Counted from the stretch's first letter, positions 14,266-22,152 are shown. The stretch is DNA of 31,119 bases from DASQVO01 sp035640715 (GCA_035640715.1 DASQVO010000168.1:1-31119), one strand, 5' to 3'. Notes: generated from the sequence alone by a model not told the origin. Program-made: numbers and translations.

Positions 14266-16557
14266 TTGGCCGGACCCAGACCCAGCGCGCTGGTTTACGG
14301 TGACGTTGACCTGAACCTGATCGACGGCTCCGCCATCTGGCTGCAGGCGGTCACCCAGGCGCTGGTCGCCGCCGGGTGCGTGGTGACGCTCGTGCTGAAG
14401 GCGCCCGTTCGCACCGACCGGCTGATCGCCCCGCTGCGGGCTACCGGCGGAGTCACGATCCGCAGCCCGCATTCCGAACGGCTGCTGACCGGCCTCACCG
14501 ACGCCAGCCTCACCGTCTCGCAGGCGGTGGCGGTGCTGGCGGCGATCGACACCAGCAGGAGCCACGACCTCGTGGTGCTGCGCGGCCGGGCACTTGTCTC
14601 CGCGGCCGCGGGGGACGGCAAGTTCGACGGACGGCTCTGGTCCTACCTCACCGACGTCCCGCAGTCGGTCCCCACGATGACGCCGAAGGCGGCCGAGGAC
14701 CTCACGATGATCGCGAAGGCCTCCCGCTACCTGCTCTGCCAGACCGAGGAACTGCGCTGCTTCCTGGAAGGCAGCGTGGCCGCGGCCTGCGGCAAGTCCG
14801 TGCTGTTCCCGCCCGTTCTCCCGGCAGATGCCGTAAAGCGGGATCCCGAACGGCCAGGGCTGTCTCCGGACGCTCCCCTGAAACTCGTGTACACGGGCAA
14901 GTTCGCGCCGCGGTGGAACACCTACGAGATGACCCGGCTCCCAGAATTGCTGGCCGGGCGCGGCGTGCCCGCCGAGGTGCACATGGTCGGCGACAAGATC
15001 CACGACGACCCGCGCGACCCCGGCTACAAGCGCCGGATGCGTGCGGCGCTCGGCGAGCCGGCGAGCGGTCCCCCGCCCGTCCGGGGGGACGGGCAGCGGG
15101 CGCACGGCGTCATCTGGCATGGCGGGCAGCCGCGCGCCGAGGCGATGCGCATCGCCGCGGCCGGGGATATCGGGCTCAGCTGGCGGCACCCGGACCTGGA
15201 CGCGTCGCTGGAGCTGTCGACGAAGGTCCTTGAGTTCGGCCAGCTGGGGCTGCCGGTCATCCTCAACCGGACGCCGATGCACGAGGCCCTGCTGGGCGCG
15301 GACTACCCGCTGTTCGCCGCCAGCCTGGATGACGTGGCGGACGTGGCGGCTCTGGCGGCCGTCTCGCCCGATGTGTTCGCGCTCGCGGCAAGCAGGACGA
15401 AGGCCGCCGCGGCGGAGTTCACGCTGGACCGCGCGGCCGCCCGGTTGCGCGGCTACCTGACCCGGGCGGTCGCCCCGGCCCCGGAGACTCCGGCTGCGGA
15501 TGCCCCGGCTACCGGGACGTCCCCGCTGCGCGTGGTCGTCGCCGGGCACGACCTGAAGTTTTTCACCCCGCTGATCCAGTACTTCAAGCTGCAGCCTGAC
15601 CTCGAGGTCCGGGTGGACCAGTGGGCGGCGCTCGGCGAGCACGACGAAGCGGCTTCTAAAGAGCTTGCCGAATGGGCGGACGTGGTGATCTGTGAATGGT
15701 GCGGCCCGAACGCCGTCTGGTACAGCCGGCACAAGCGCCGCGGCTCCCGGCTGCTGGTGCACCTGCACCGGTTCGAGCTGTACTCGCACTACCCGGGCCA
15801 GGTGAAGATCGCCAACGTCGACCAGGTGATCTGCGTCAGCGACCACTACGCGCGCCTCGCCGGCGAGCACACCGGGTGGCCCGCATCCAAGGTCGTGTCA
15901 GTGCCGAACCCGCTGGACGTGTCCCAGCTGGACCGGCCAAAGCTGGACGGCGCCAGCCAGCACCTCGGCCTGATCGGCATCGTGCCGTCGCGCAAGCGCC
16001 TGGACCTCGCCCTCGACGTGCTTACCGAACTCCGCCGCGACGACGACCGGTACCTGCTGTACGTGAAGTCCGGCATGCCGTGGGAGCACTGGTGGGTGTG
16101 GCAGAACCCGGCCGAGCGGGAGCACTACCAGGTCGCGCTGCGCCGGGTTCAGCGCTCCCTGCTGCTGCGAGATGCCGTGGTCTTCGATGACGCCGGGCCC
16201 GACGTGGCCTCCTGGCTGCGGCGGGTGGGGTTCGTGCTGTCCACCAGCGACGACGAGTCGTTCCACGTGGCGCCCGCCGAGGGCATGGCGTCGCGCGCGG
16301 TCCCGGTGATCAGGCACTGGCCGGGTGCGGAGACGATCTACGACCGGCGCTGGATCCGGGACACCCCGGCGGAGATGGCGGCGGCGATTCTTGCGCTGGC
16401 GGATCCGGGCGCGTGGCGGGCGGCGGGTGACGCGGCGCACGAGCAGGCTCAGGCGTTCGAGCTTGGCACAGTGTGCCAGACCTGGCACCGGCTGCTCACC
16501 ACCGACCTGGCGCCGGGCGCCGCCGGGCCTGTTTACGAGCTGCAGGGCTCCAGCTGA
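14266..16557 (+). CDS. Double-domain glycosyltransferase
   Basis: The 763-residue protein contains two GT-B type modules in tandem. Residues 1-400 have an N-terminal half (SALVYGDVDLNLIDGSAIWL) and a donor half (LKLVYTGKFAPRWNTYEM; LSTKVLEFGQLGLPVILNRT). A Pro/Ala linker (about 405-422) leads to the second module (about 423-750): LRVVVAGHDLKFFTPLIQYF, VICEWCGPNAVWY, HRFELYSHYP, VISVSD-like QVICVSDHYA, SVPNPLDVSQLD, and the donor site DDESFHVAPAEGMASRAVPVI. Both modules look complete, so the protein could add two residues in succession, as in bifunctional polymer synthases. The start is a TTG at 14266 behind AAGGAG (14251-14256), 16 bp after the previous stop. It is followed by the asparagine-synthase-like gene after 5 bp, indicating one operon. 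Confidence 0.85.
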   Translation: MAGPRPSALVYGDVDLNLIDGSAIWLQAVTQALVAAGCVVTLVLKAPVRTDRLIAPLRATGGVTIRSPHSERLLTGLTDASLTVSQAVAVLAAIDTSRSHDLVVLRGRALVSAAAGDGKFDGRLWSYLTDVPQSVPTMTPKAAEDLTMIAKASRYLLCQTEELRCFLEGSVAAACGKSVLFPPVLPADAVKRDPERPGLSPDAPLKLVYTGKFAPRWNTYEMTRLPELLAGRGVPAEVHMVGDKIHDDPRDPGYKRRMRAALGEPASGPPPVRGDGQRAHGVIWHGGQPRAEAMRIAAAGDIGLSWRHPDLDASLELSTKVLEFGQLGLPVILNRTPMHEALLGADYPLFAASLDDVADVAALAAVSPDVFALAASRTKAAAAEFTLDRAAARLRGYLTRAVAPAPETPAADAPATGTSPLRVVVAGHDLKFFTPLIQYFKLQPDLEVRVDQWAALGEHDEAASKELAEWADVVICEWCGPNAVWYSRHKRRGSRLLVHLHRFELYSHYPGQVKIANVDQVICVSDHYARLAGEHTGWPASKVVSVPNPLDVSQLDRPKLDGASQHLGLIGIVPSRKRLDLALDVLTELRRDDDRYLLYVKSGMPWEHWWVWQNPAEREHYQVALRRVQRSLLLRDAVVFDDAGPDVASWLRRVGFVLSTSDDESFHVAPAEGMASRAVPVIRHWPGAETIYDRRWIRDTPAEMAAAILALADPGAWRAAGDAAHEQAQAFELGTVCQTWHRLLTTDLAPGAAGPVYELQGSS

Positions 16558-16562
16558 CCGGC

Positions 16563-18260
16563 ATGTACTTCAGCCTCGCGGTCAGCGCCTTGACGGCGGA
16601 CGCATGCGCCGCGCTGACCGACCGGGCCCGTGTCGCGGACCCCCGGATTATGCCGGTCCCCGGACCGCCCGCGGTCGTGTGGCGCGCCGGGGACGGCCGC
16701 GCCGCCATGCTCCGCTGGGGCGGCCCGGCCGATCTCGCGCAGGCGGATGACCCGGCGGCGGATGGCCCGGCGGCGGATGTCGCGCCTGCCGCCTCGCACG
16801 CGGGGACGATCTGGGCCGGGCCCGAGACGCCAGGTACCAGCGGGCGCGTGCCGGTGTACGCGCGCACCTCCCTCACCCGGGTGGACCCTGTGTACGTCGC
16901 CGAGGTCCCCGGCGCGGTGATCCTCTCCGACCGGGCCACCTGGGCCGCCGCGGCGGCAGGCCGGCTCGGCGACCACGATCCCGGGCTGGTGTGCGCGCTG
17001 CTGAACCCCGGGTTCCCGCTCGGCGGCACGACCCCGTTCCGGGGAGTCCGCGCGCTCGACGGCGCGACCTCGCTGCGGGTCACGGCGGGCGTGCTGGCCA
17101 GCGGCACCGATCCCGGCGCCTCCGGCACCGTCGCGGATGCTCGATTGCGCAATCATGCACGCTCTGGCGAGCGCAATCACGCAATCGAGCACGTTGCGGG
17201 CTCGGCGGGCGCAGCCGCCGTCGCGGCCGCACTGACCGCGGCGGTGGCGCCGCTTCGCGCGGCCGGCTCGCCCGTGGACCTCAGCCTGACCGGCGGCAAG
17301 GACAGCCGCCTGGTCGCCGCCGCACTGGCGGCGGCCGGCGTCCCGGTGCGCGCGAAGACGCACGGCTTCGCCGATCATCCCGATGTGGTGGTTGCGACCG
17401 AGATCGCGCGGCGGCTCGGCATCGAGCATGTCGTCACGGTGCCCGCGACCCCGGGCCAGCAGACCGACGTGGCCACCCGGCTGCGCGCCACCGTGCTCGT
17501 CGCCGACGGGATGCTGTCGGCGTTCGAGAACGTGGGCCGCCCGGATCCCGCGCGGTCTTCTGTGGTCTCGGCAGGCGGGCACGGCGGGGAACTGCTGCGC
17601 GGCGGCTACGCCGAGGTCGCCGCCGGGCGGCGCGCCGCCCCGCTGCGGGCCGGCGAGGTGCTACGCCGCCTCACCACGAAGCACCTCGGCCTGCTGAGAA
17701 AGGGCGCGGCGGCGAGCTACCTTTCCGGCCTGGCACCGTGGACGGCTGCCGCGCTGGCGCACGGCCCGCTGCAGGCGCTTGACGACTTCTACCTGGTGAA
17801 CCGGGCGGGCCGCTGGTCGGCCGCGGCCAGGCAGGCCTACCTGATCCGGGAGCGACTCGTACAGCCGCTGTTCGACGAGCGCGTGGTGCGGGCGGCCCGT
17901 CGCGTCCCGCTCTCCGACCGGGTCAGCGGGGAACTGTCGAGGGCCGTGCTCGCGGAACTGTGCCCCACGCTGGCGGACATCCCGCTCGCGGGCAAGACCC
18001 AGGCGGGGAAGGGACCCGCCTCGTTCGACTGGCGCCGCCAGTACGGCGAGGCGATCGCCACGTTCCTCCGCGACTACACGCTCGACCTTGGCACGTCGGG
18101 CGGCCTGTTCGACGTGGTCAGCCGCCCCGCCGCGGAGAAGCTGCTGGCCCCGCCGCACAGGGACCGCGCCACCGTCTGGGCGCTCGCCACCCTCGCCTGC
18201 CTCGTCTCGGGCGACTACCGCAACGCCCGCGAGTCATCTCCCCTGCTGAGCGTGACCTGA
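16563..18260 (+). CDS. Asparagine-synthase-like amidotransferase/ligase
   Basis: The 565-residue protein has the ATP-pyrophosphatase domain of asparagine synthase-related enzymes, which activate a carboxyl group as an AMP ester and transfer nitrogen. The PP-loop motif is SLTGGKDSR (residues 241-249); downstream are KTHGFADHPDVVVA, SAGGHGGELLRGGY and the C-terminal LIRERLVQPLFDERVV, typical of the family. The N-terminal Ntn-like domain is degenerate: residue 2 is Tyr, not the Cys needed for glutaminase activity, so nitrogen must come from ammonia or another donor, or the enzyme condenses differently (as in beta-lactam synthetase). The ATG at 16563 is 5 bp after the upstream stop. The context suggests amidation of a uronic acid or amino-sugar carboxyl. 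The gene also carries a 15-bp coding tandem repeat and a palindromic insertion-like segment. Confidence 0.85.
   Translation: MYFSLAVSALTADACAALTDRARVADPRIMPVPGPPAVVWRAGDGRAAMLRWGGPADLAQADDPAADGPAADVAPAASHAGTIWAGPETPGTSGRVPVYARTSLTRVDPVYVAEVPGAVILSDRATWAAAAAGRLGDHDPGLVCALLNPGFPLGGTTPFRGVRALDGATSLRVTAGVLASGTDPGASGTVADARLRNHARSGERNHAIEHVAGSAGAAAVAAALTAAVAPLRAAGSPVDLSLTGGKDSRLVAAALAAAGVPVRAKTHGFADHPDVVVATEIARRLGIEHVVTVPATPGQQTDVATRLRATVLVADGMLSAFENVGRPDPARSSVVSAGGHGGELLRGGYAEVAAGRRAAPLRAGEVLRRLTTKHLGLLRKGAAASYLSGLAPWTAAALAHGPLQALDDFYLVNRAGRWSAAARQAYLIRERLVQPLFDERVVRAARRVPLSDRVSGELSRAVLAELCPTLADIPLAGKTQAGKGPASFDWRRQYGEAIATFLRDYTLDLGTSGGLFDVVSRPAAEKLLAPPHRDRATVWALATLACLVSGDYRNARESSPLLSVT
16743..16787 (+). 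repeat. Three 15-bp tandem coding repeats
   Basis: Units GCGGATGACCCGGCG, GCGGATGGCCCGGCG and GCGGATGTCGCGCCT follow each other at 16743, 16758 and 16773, encoding a repeated ADxPA in a low-complexity part of the degenerate N-terminal domain of the synthase-like protein. Units of 15 bp keep the frame, so copy-number slippage would be tolerated. Confidence 0.65.
17138..17191 (+). repeat. Palindromic insertion-like segment inside the synthase-like gene
   Basis: TGCTCGATTGCG (17138-17149) and CGCAATCGAGCA (17180-17191) are perfect 12-bp inverted arms. The left arm overlaps a 12-bp palindrome GATTGCGCAATC, GCGCAATCA occurs twice, and a GCTC-TGGC-GAGC mini-stem sits in the loop. The segment has lower GC than its surroundings and encodes about 18 polar residues (ARLRNHARSGERNHAIEH) in the linker before the PP-loop domain, in frame. 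This looks like an inserted small palindromic element. Confidence 0.6.
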
Positions 18261-18266
18261 GCGGGA

Positions 18267-19307
18267 TCAGCCGCGGCCGTAACGCGTCTCGGCTCGCCAG
18301 AAGTACACGAGGCCGACGACGATCGCGAAGATGGCCCAGCCCGCCCCGGCCAGCCAGAGCTCGCTCGTGGTGATTTCAGGGCGGCAGTACGGCTGCAGCA
18401 GGTAGTTCTTCGTCGTATTGAACCGGGCGCATTTCATTGCGTCGTAGGGCTGGGCGCCGGGCGCGTAGGTCCGCTGCGTCTGCATCAGCGCGAATCTCAT
18501 CAGCGAGATGTAGACCGCCGCCGGGTTGAACTGGAGAACGGCCTTCGACCAGAACGGCAGCATCGTGGGCAGCGTGGCGATGCTGTACATCACACCGCAG
18601 AAATACCGCCAGACCCGGTTCAGGAACGGCACGAGCTGGCTCACGTCGGTGAGCTGCGCGCCGATCCTGGCGATGAACAGGCACGCACCGATGTTGAACA
18701 GCGTCTGGAGCAGCAGCGCCGGGATGACCAGGAACCAGTACCAGGTGAGAGGCTCACCTACGCCGAGCACGATCACGGCCATCACGAACATGGACAGCAG
18801 CAGTTGCTGGAGTTCTACGATGACGTACGCCAGCGGCAGGCTCGCCCTGGGGAAGTGCAGCGCGCGGATCAGCGACAGGTTGTTGTACATGACCCGCGAG
18901 CCGACCAGCAGCGACCGTTCGGTGAAGGTGAAGATGAAGACGCCGATGACCAGGAAGGCGATGTAGTGGTCGACGCCGCGCTGGGCCTTGAACAAGATGC
19001 CGAAGATCAGGTAGTAGACGGCGCAGTTCAGCAGCGGGGTGAGCACCTGCCAGACCTGGCCGAGCCGCGCGTCGGTGTACATCGAAACGTTGCGCGCCGT
19101 CGCATACGCCACGATGAAGTGGCGGCGCTGCCAAAGCTGGCCCAGGTACTCGATGAGGCCCGGCCGCTGCGCGCTCGGCTTGAGGCCGTTATCCGCGGCG
19201 AGCTTCGCGAGCGGCTCCGCGGGAAGCGGTGTCCTCACCCGCGCGATGCCAGTGCTGTTCTGCAGGCTCCCCGGCGCGCTGAGCTGCCCGCGATCACTCA
19301 TGGGCAT
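18267..19307 (-). CDS. ABC-2 type polysaccharide exporter permease (Wzm/TagG family)
   Basis: The 346-residue membrane protein is the permease of an ABC exporter for lipid-linked glycans (Wzm of O-antigen, TagG/RfbD of wall polymers). After a hydrophilic N-terminus of about 60 residues come the family's amphipathic interface helix (FIVAYATARNVSMYTDARLGQ) and six hydrophobic segments, beginning LLNCAVYYLIFGILF and IAFLVIGVFIFTF and ending GWAIFAIVVGLVYFW. VWRYFCGVMYSI and FNPAAVYISLMR are typical of the fourth and fifth helices. The ATP-binding partner (Wzt/TagH) is normally adjacent but is not in the window. The start is ATG at 19307 or ATG at 19301; neither has a clear ribosome site. It converges on the synthase-like gene with a 6-bp gap and is the likely exit route for the polymer of this locus. 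Confidence 0.88.
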   Translation of the reverse strand: MPMSDRGQLSAPGSLQNSTGIARVRTPLPAEPLAKLAADNGLKPSAQRPGLIEYLGQLWQRRHFIVAYATARNVSMYTDARLGQVWQVLTPLLNCAVYYLIFGILFKAQRGVDHYIAFLVIGVFIFTFTERSLLVGSRVMYNNLSLIRALHFPRASLPLAYVIVELQQLLLSMFVMAVIVLGVGEPLTWYWFLVIPALLLQTLFNIGACLFIARIGAQLTDVSQLVPFLNRVWRYFCGVMYSIATLPTMLPFWSKAVLQFNPAAVYISLMRFALMQTQRTYAPGAQPYDAMKCARFNTTKNYLLQPYCRPEITTSELWLAGAGWAIFAIVVGLVYFWRAETRYGRG

Positions 19308-19321
19308 GAACTTTACGAGAT

Positions 19322-19335
19322 GTGCTCACGAGCAC
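19322..19335. promoter_or_regulatory. 14-bp palindrome upstream of the permease gene
   Basis: GTGCTC-AC-GAGCAC is a perfect 6+6 inverted repeat with a 2-bp centre, located 15-28 bp before the permease ATG. Its size and place suit a repressor operator or a short leader hairpin. The rest of 19308-19458 shows no gene. Confidence 0.35.
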
Positions 19336-19458
19336 CGCGGCTCCGGGCCCACGCGGCGCGCCGTGCGCGTGAAATTCCGTTGTGGTCATCGGCACGCTTC
19401 CTCTTTACGCCTCTCGCCTCGCCTGGGCGCCACCGGCGACGGCCGGGCGCAGCCGACC

Positions 19459-20697
19459 CTACCGCAAGTGTGCCGTGTCATTCAGGGACCTGACCACGGC
19501 AGGGCCATCGGCGTACCAGTCGATCTCGCTCAGGGCCCCGACGTCGAGATGCATCCGGTACATGGCCGCGGGCGGCGCGAGCAGCGCCATGGTGAGCAGC
19601 GTCTTGATCGGTGTCACATGACTGACCACCAGCACCGTCTGCCGCTCGTAGGCGGCGAGCAGCCGGGCCAGCGCCGCCTTCACCCGGGTGTTCACCGCGG
19701 CGAAGCTCTCCCCGCCGGGCGGTGCGGCCGCCGGGTCGGCCAGCCACGCCGCGACCTCCCCGGGCCATCGCTGCCGCGCCTCCGCGAAGGTCAGGCCTTC
19801 CCACGCGCCGAAATCCGTCTCACGGAAGCCCTCGTCGGCGACGACCTTCGCGCCGGTGGCGGCCGCGACCTCCGCGGCGGTCTGCCGGGCCCGCCGCAGC
19901 GGCGAGGTCAGGATCACGTCAATGCCGCCGTGGGCGGCCAGCCGCTCCGCCGCCAGCTTGGCCTGGCCCACGCCCGCCTCGGTGAGCTCGATGTCGCCGG
20001 TTCCGGCGAAGCGCCTCTCCGCCGACAGCGGCGTCTGGCCATGCCGGAGCAGGAGTGTGGTCGTGGGCTGGCCCTGCGCCGGCATCCAGCCGGTGCCAGG
20101 GGCGTGCGTCGCACGGGCCGCCGGGGAACCGGCAGGCGCCGGAGCGTCATGAACCGTTCCGGACCCTGCAGGCGCGCTGGTCTCTGGTGGCGCGCCGGTC
20201 CCGGATTGACCGCCCGGCCCGGGTGACGGCGCCGTAGTCTCGGCCGGGCGGCGTGGTGTCATGTTCCGCCGGGTGCCACCACCGCCTCGTTCGGCTGCGT
20301 CCATGGCCTCATTCGCCAGCCGGTCCGCATGCTTGTTGCGCTCGCGGGGAATCCACGTATAGGTGATCTTGCTGAACGAGCGGGCGGTTTCGCTGGCCGT
20401 CAGGGCCAGCGGCCGCATGTCGGGATGCTTAATCCGCCACCTGCCGGACATCTGCTCCACGACGAGCCGGGAGTCCATCCGCACCTGCACCGAGGCGTGC
20501 GGGTCGATCTGCGCGGCGGCGCGCAGGCCCGCGATGAGGCCGGAGTACTCGGCGACGTTGTTGGAGGCGATGCCGATCGACTCCAACACCTCCGCGAGCA
20601 CCTCACCCGTGTCAGCATCCCGCACGACGGCGCCGTACCCGGCGGGACCGGGGTTGCCCCGTGATCCGCCGTCGGCCTCGACGATGAGCCGGCGCAT
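19459..20697 (-). CDS. Bifunctional RNase H / histidine phosphatase
   Basis: The 412-residue protein fuses an N-terminal type I RNase H domain, which cuts RNA in RNA-DNA hybrids, to a C-terminal histidine phosphatase domain, as in Mycobacterium Rv2228c. RNase H residues: Asp in VEADGGSRGNPGPAGYG, Glu in SNNVAEYSGLIAGL, Asp in VRMDSRLVVEQMSGRW and Asp in ADRLANEAMD. A Pro/Thr/Ala-rich linker covers about 140-210. The phosphatase has LLLRHGQTPLS with the RHG nucleophile, LTSPLRRARQTA, the acid-region Glu in ETDFGAWEG, and the second His in VVSHVTPIKTLL. In the mycobacterial relative the C-terminal domain has acid phosphatase/CobC-like activity. The ATG at 20697 gives the family start MRRLIVEADGG; an in-frame GTG at 20715 overlaps the upstream stop as GTGA. 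It forms an operon with the zinc-ribbon gene. Confidence 0.93.
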   Translation of the reverse strand: MRRLIVEADGGSRGNPGPAGYGAVVRDADTGEVLAEVLESIGIASNNVAEYSGLIAGLRAAAQIDPHASVQVRMDSRLVVEQMSGRWRIKHPDMRPLALTASETARSFSKITYTWIPRERNKHADRLANEAMDAAERGGGGTRRNMTPRRPAETTAPSPGPGGQSGTGAPPETSAPAGSGTVHDAPAPAGSPAARATHAPGTGWMPAQGQPTTTLLLRHGQTPLSAERRFAGTGDIELTEAGVGQAKLAAERLAAHGGIDVILTSPLRRARQTAAEVAAATGAKVVADEGFRETDFGAWEGLTFAEARQRWPGEVAAWLADPAAAPPGGESFAAVNTRVKAALARLLAAYERQTVLVVSHVTPIKTLLTMALLAPPAAMYRMHLDVGALSEIDWYADGPAVVRSLNDTAHLR

Positions 20698-20711
20698 CGC
20701 GGTGCCGGCCG

Positions 20712-21452
20712 TCACAGGCCGGACTCGGGCGTGCGCACGAGGATCCGCCTGCACTCCTCGCAGCGGATCACCTCGTCGGGCGCGGCGGCCCGGATCCGGT
20801 TCAGGTCTACGGTGTTCAGGGCGAGGTGGCAGCCCTCGCAGCGGCCACGGCGAAGTACCGCGGCGCCGACGCCGTGCTGCTCGCGCAGCTTGTCGTACAG
20901 ATTGAGGACGTCAGGGGGAACGTCTTTGGCGACCGTGGCCCGCACCGTCTCGGCCTTCGCCGCCTGCTCGCCGATCTCCTCCAGGGCGGCGTCGCGCCTG
21001 GCGGTCAGTCCGGCTGACTGCTCCGCGAGCGTCGCCTGCTCGGCCGTGAGGGCGTCGTGGCGGGCCTGGGCAGCCTCGCGGCGTTCCATTACGTCGAGGA
21101 CGGCGTCTTCAAGATCGGACTGCCTGCGCAGCAGCGACTGGATCTCCGACTGAAGGTTCTCGAGTTCGCGGGCGGCAGCCACCTGCCCGTTGTCCAGCCG
21201 GGCCTGGTCCCGGTCGATCCTCGCCCGGACCTGCTCCACGTCACGTTCGGCCCTCGCCTGCTCCCTCGCAAGGTCACCCAGCTCGGTATCGGCCATGACA
21301 ATGGCGTCCCGCAGCTCGGCCGCGCGGGCCTCGGCCTGCTCAAGCTGGGCGGTTTCCGGGAGGCTGCGGCGGCGGTGGCCGAGCCGTGCCAGCTCAGCAT
21401 CCAGGTCCGCCAGCTCAAGCAGGCGCAGCTGCGCTTCGGGAGATGCTTTCAC
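20712..21452 (-). CDS. Coiled-coil protein with C4-type zinc ribbon
   Basis: The 246-residue protein matches the actinobacterial partner of the RNase H/phosphatase (Rv2229c-like, zf-RING_7). Residues 1-180 are a long antiparallel coiled coil rich in Glu, Arg, Ala and Leu, with the conserved segment LLRRQSDLEDAVLDVMERRE. The C-terminal zinc ribbon has two CxxC pairs, RCEGCHL and RCEECRRIL. Proteins of this build are thought to bind nucleic acid or ribosomes; the exact role is not settled. The GTG at 21452 is chosen because relatives start MKA and because a TAACGT hexamer ends seven bases upstream, which would give a leaderless mRNA; GGGGG just before could also act as a ribosome site. Its stop is 14 bp before the next gene's ATG. 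Confidence 0.9.
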   Translation of the reverse strand: MKASPEAQLRLLELADLDAELARLGHRRRSLPETAQLEQAEARAAELRDAIVMADTELGDLAREQARAERDVEQVRARIDRDQARLDNGQVAAARELENLQSEIQSLLRRQSDLEDAVLDVMERREAAQARHDALTAEQATLAEQSAGLTARRDAALEEIGEQAAKAETVRATVAKDVPPDVLNLYDKLREQHGVGAAVLRRGRCEGCHLALNTVDLNRIRAAAPDEVIRCEECRRILVRTPESGL

Positions 21453-21459
21453 GGCCCCC

Positions 21460-21465
21460 ACGTTA
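21460..21465 (-). promoter_or_regulatory. Possible -10 element of a leaderless zinc-ribbon transcript
   Basis: TAACGT on the minus strand (21465-21460) is followed by seven bases and then the GTG start at 21452. TANNNT at this distance from a start codon is the common arrangement of leaderless mRNAs in actinobacteria. No -35 element is needed or clearly seen. Confidence 0.4.
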
Positions 21466-21517
21466 GCCTTACCTGAGACCGGTGTCGCCAGAGTGGACAC
21501 GTGGTAAACATGCCGGC

Positions 21518-22018
21518 ATGGAGATCCCTCGGGTTAGCCGGCCCTACATGCCGGGGTACGGCATCGCAGGGCCGGAGGAAGGCAGCGGGCTCCTGGAGTG
21601 GTCCTGGGCCGCCGAGCGGCTCATGGCGGCGCGCAACTACTGGGTGGCGACCGTGTGGCCGGACGGGCGGCCGCATGTGATGCCGGTGTGGGGCATGTGG
21701 GATGACAGCACGCTCTGGTTTTCCAGCTCCGCCGGATCCCGCAAGACAAAGAACCTGCTCGCCGATCCGCACTGCGTGGTGACCACGGAAGAAGCCTCGG
21801 ATCCGGTCATCATCGAGGGCATCGCGCGGACCGTGACCGAGCCGGCGGTGCTGCAGCGTGTCATCGACCTGATGAATGAGAAATACGCCACCCATATCGA
21901 GGTGAGCTTTCTCGACCCGGCCGTCAACGCTACGTTCGGCGTGCGGCCGCAGCGCGTCTTCGGGATGCGTCACGCCGACTTCACCGGGTCCCCGACACGG
22001 TGGACATTCGAGGATTAG
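21518..22018 (+). CDS. Pyridoxamine 5'-phosphate oxidase-fold protein
   Basis: The 166-residue protein belongs to the PPOX/FMN-binding split-barrel superfamily, whose actinobacterial members use FMN, F420 or haem. The conserved beginning of the barrel is LMAARNYWVATVWPDGRPHVMPVWGMWDD, here in shorter pieces: WVATVWPDGRPH, VMPVWGMW and LWFSSSAGSRKTKNL with the Ser-Arg-Lys phosphate-binding segment. VVTTEEASDPVIIEG follows, and the C-terminal strand FGVRPQRVFGM completes the fold. The cofactor cannot be decided. The ATG at 21518 is preferred over an upstream GTG-type start at 21482 because the leader does not look coding. It is divergent from the zinc-ribbon gene with only 65 bp between starts, and a 13-bp stem-loop lies about 100 bp downstream. 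Confidence 0.85.
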   Translation: MEIPRVSRPYMPGYGIAGPEEGSGLLEWSWAAERLMAARNYWVATVWPDGRPHVMPVWGMWDDSTLWFSSSAGSRKTKNLLADPHCVVTTEEASDPVIIEGIARTVTEPAVLQRVIDLMNEKYATHIEVSFLDPAVNATFGVRPQRVFGMRHADFTGSPTRWTFED

Positions 22019-22120
22019 GCCGGGCACAGCGGCCCCATGGCCCGCAGGAAGAGGCCTGCGGGCGGCGGATGGGCAATGCCGCGATCGGCGCGGCGCCGCC
22101 TGTCCTGTTCACCATTGGTC

Positions 22121-22152
22121 TCCTCGGCAGGTTGGCTGCAACCTGCCGAGGA
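22121..22152. terminator. Bidirectional terminator-like hairpin
   Basis: TCCTCGGCAGGTT (22121-22133) and AACCTGCCGAGGA (22140-22152) form a perfect 13-bp stem with loop GGCTGC. It sits between the convergent PPOX-fold gene (stop 22018) and the insertase gene (stop 22252). No T-run follows on either strand, as is usual for actinobacterial terminators. Confidence 0.7.

Noticed and set aside
14257..15870. 537-codon minus-strand ORF
   Set aside because: Shadow of the double glycosyltransferase; no domain pattern.
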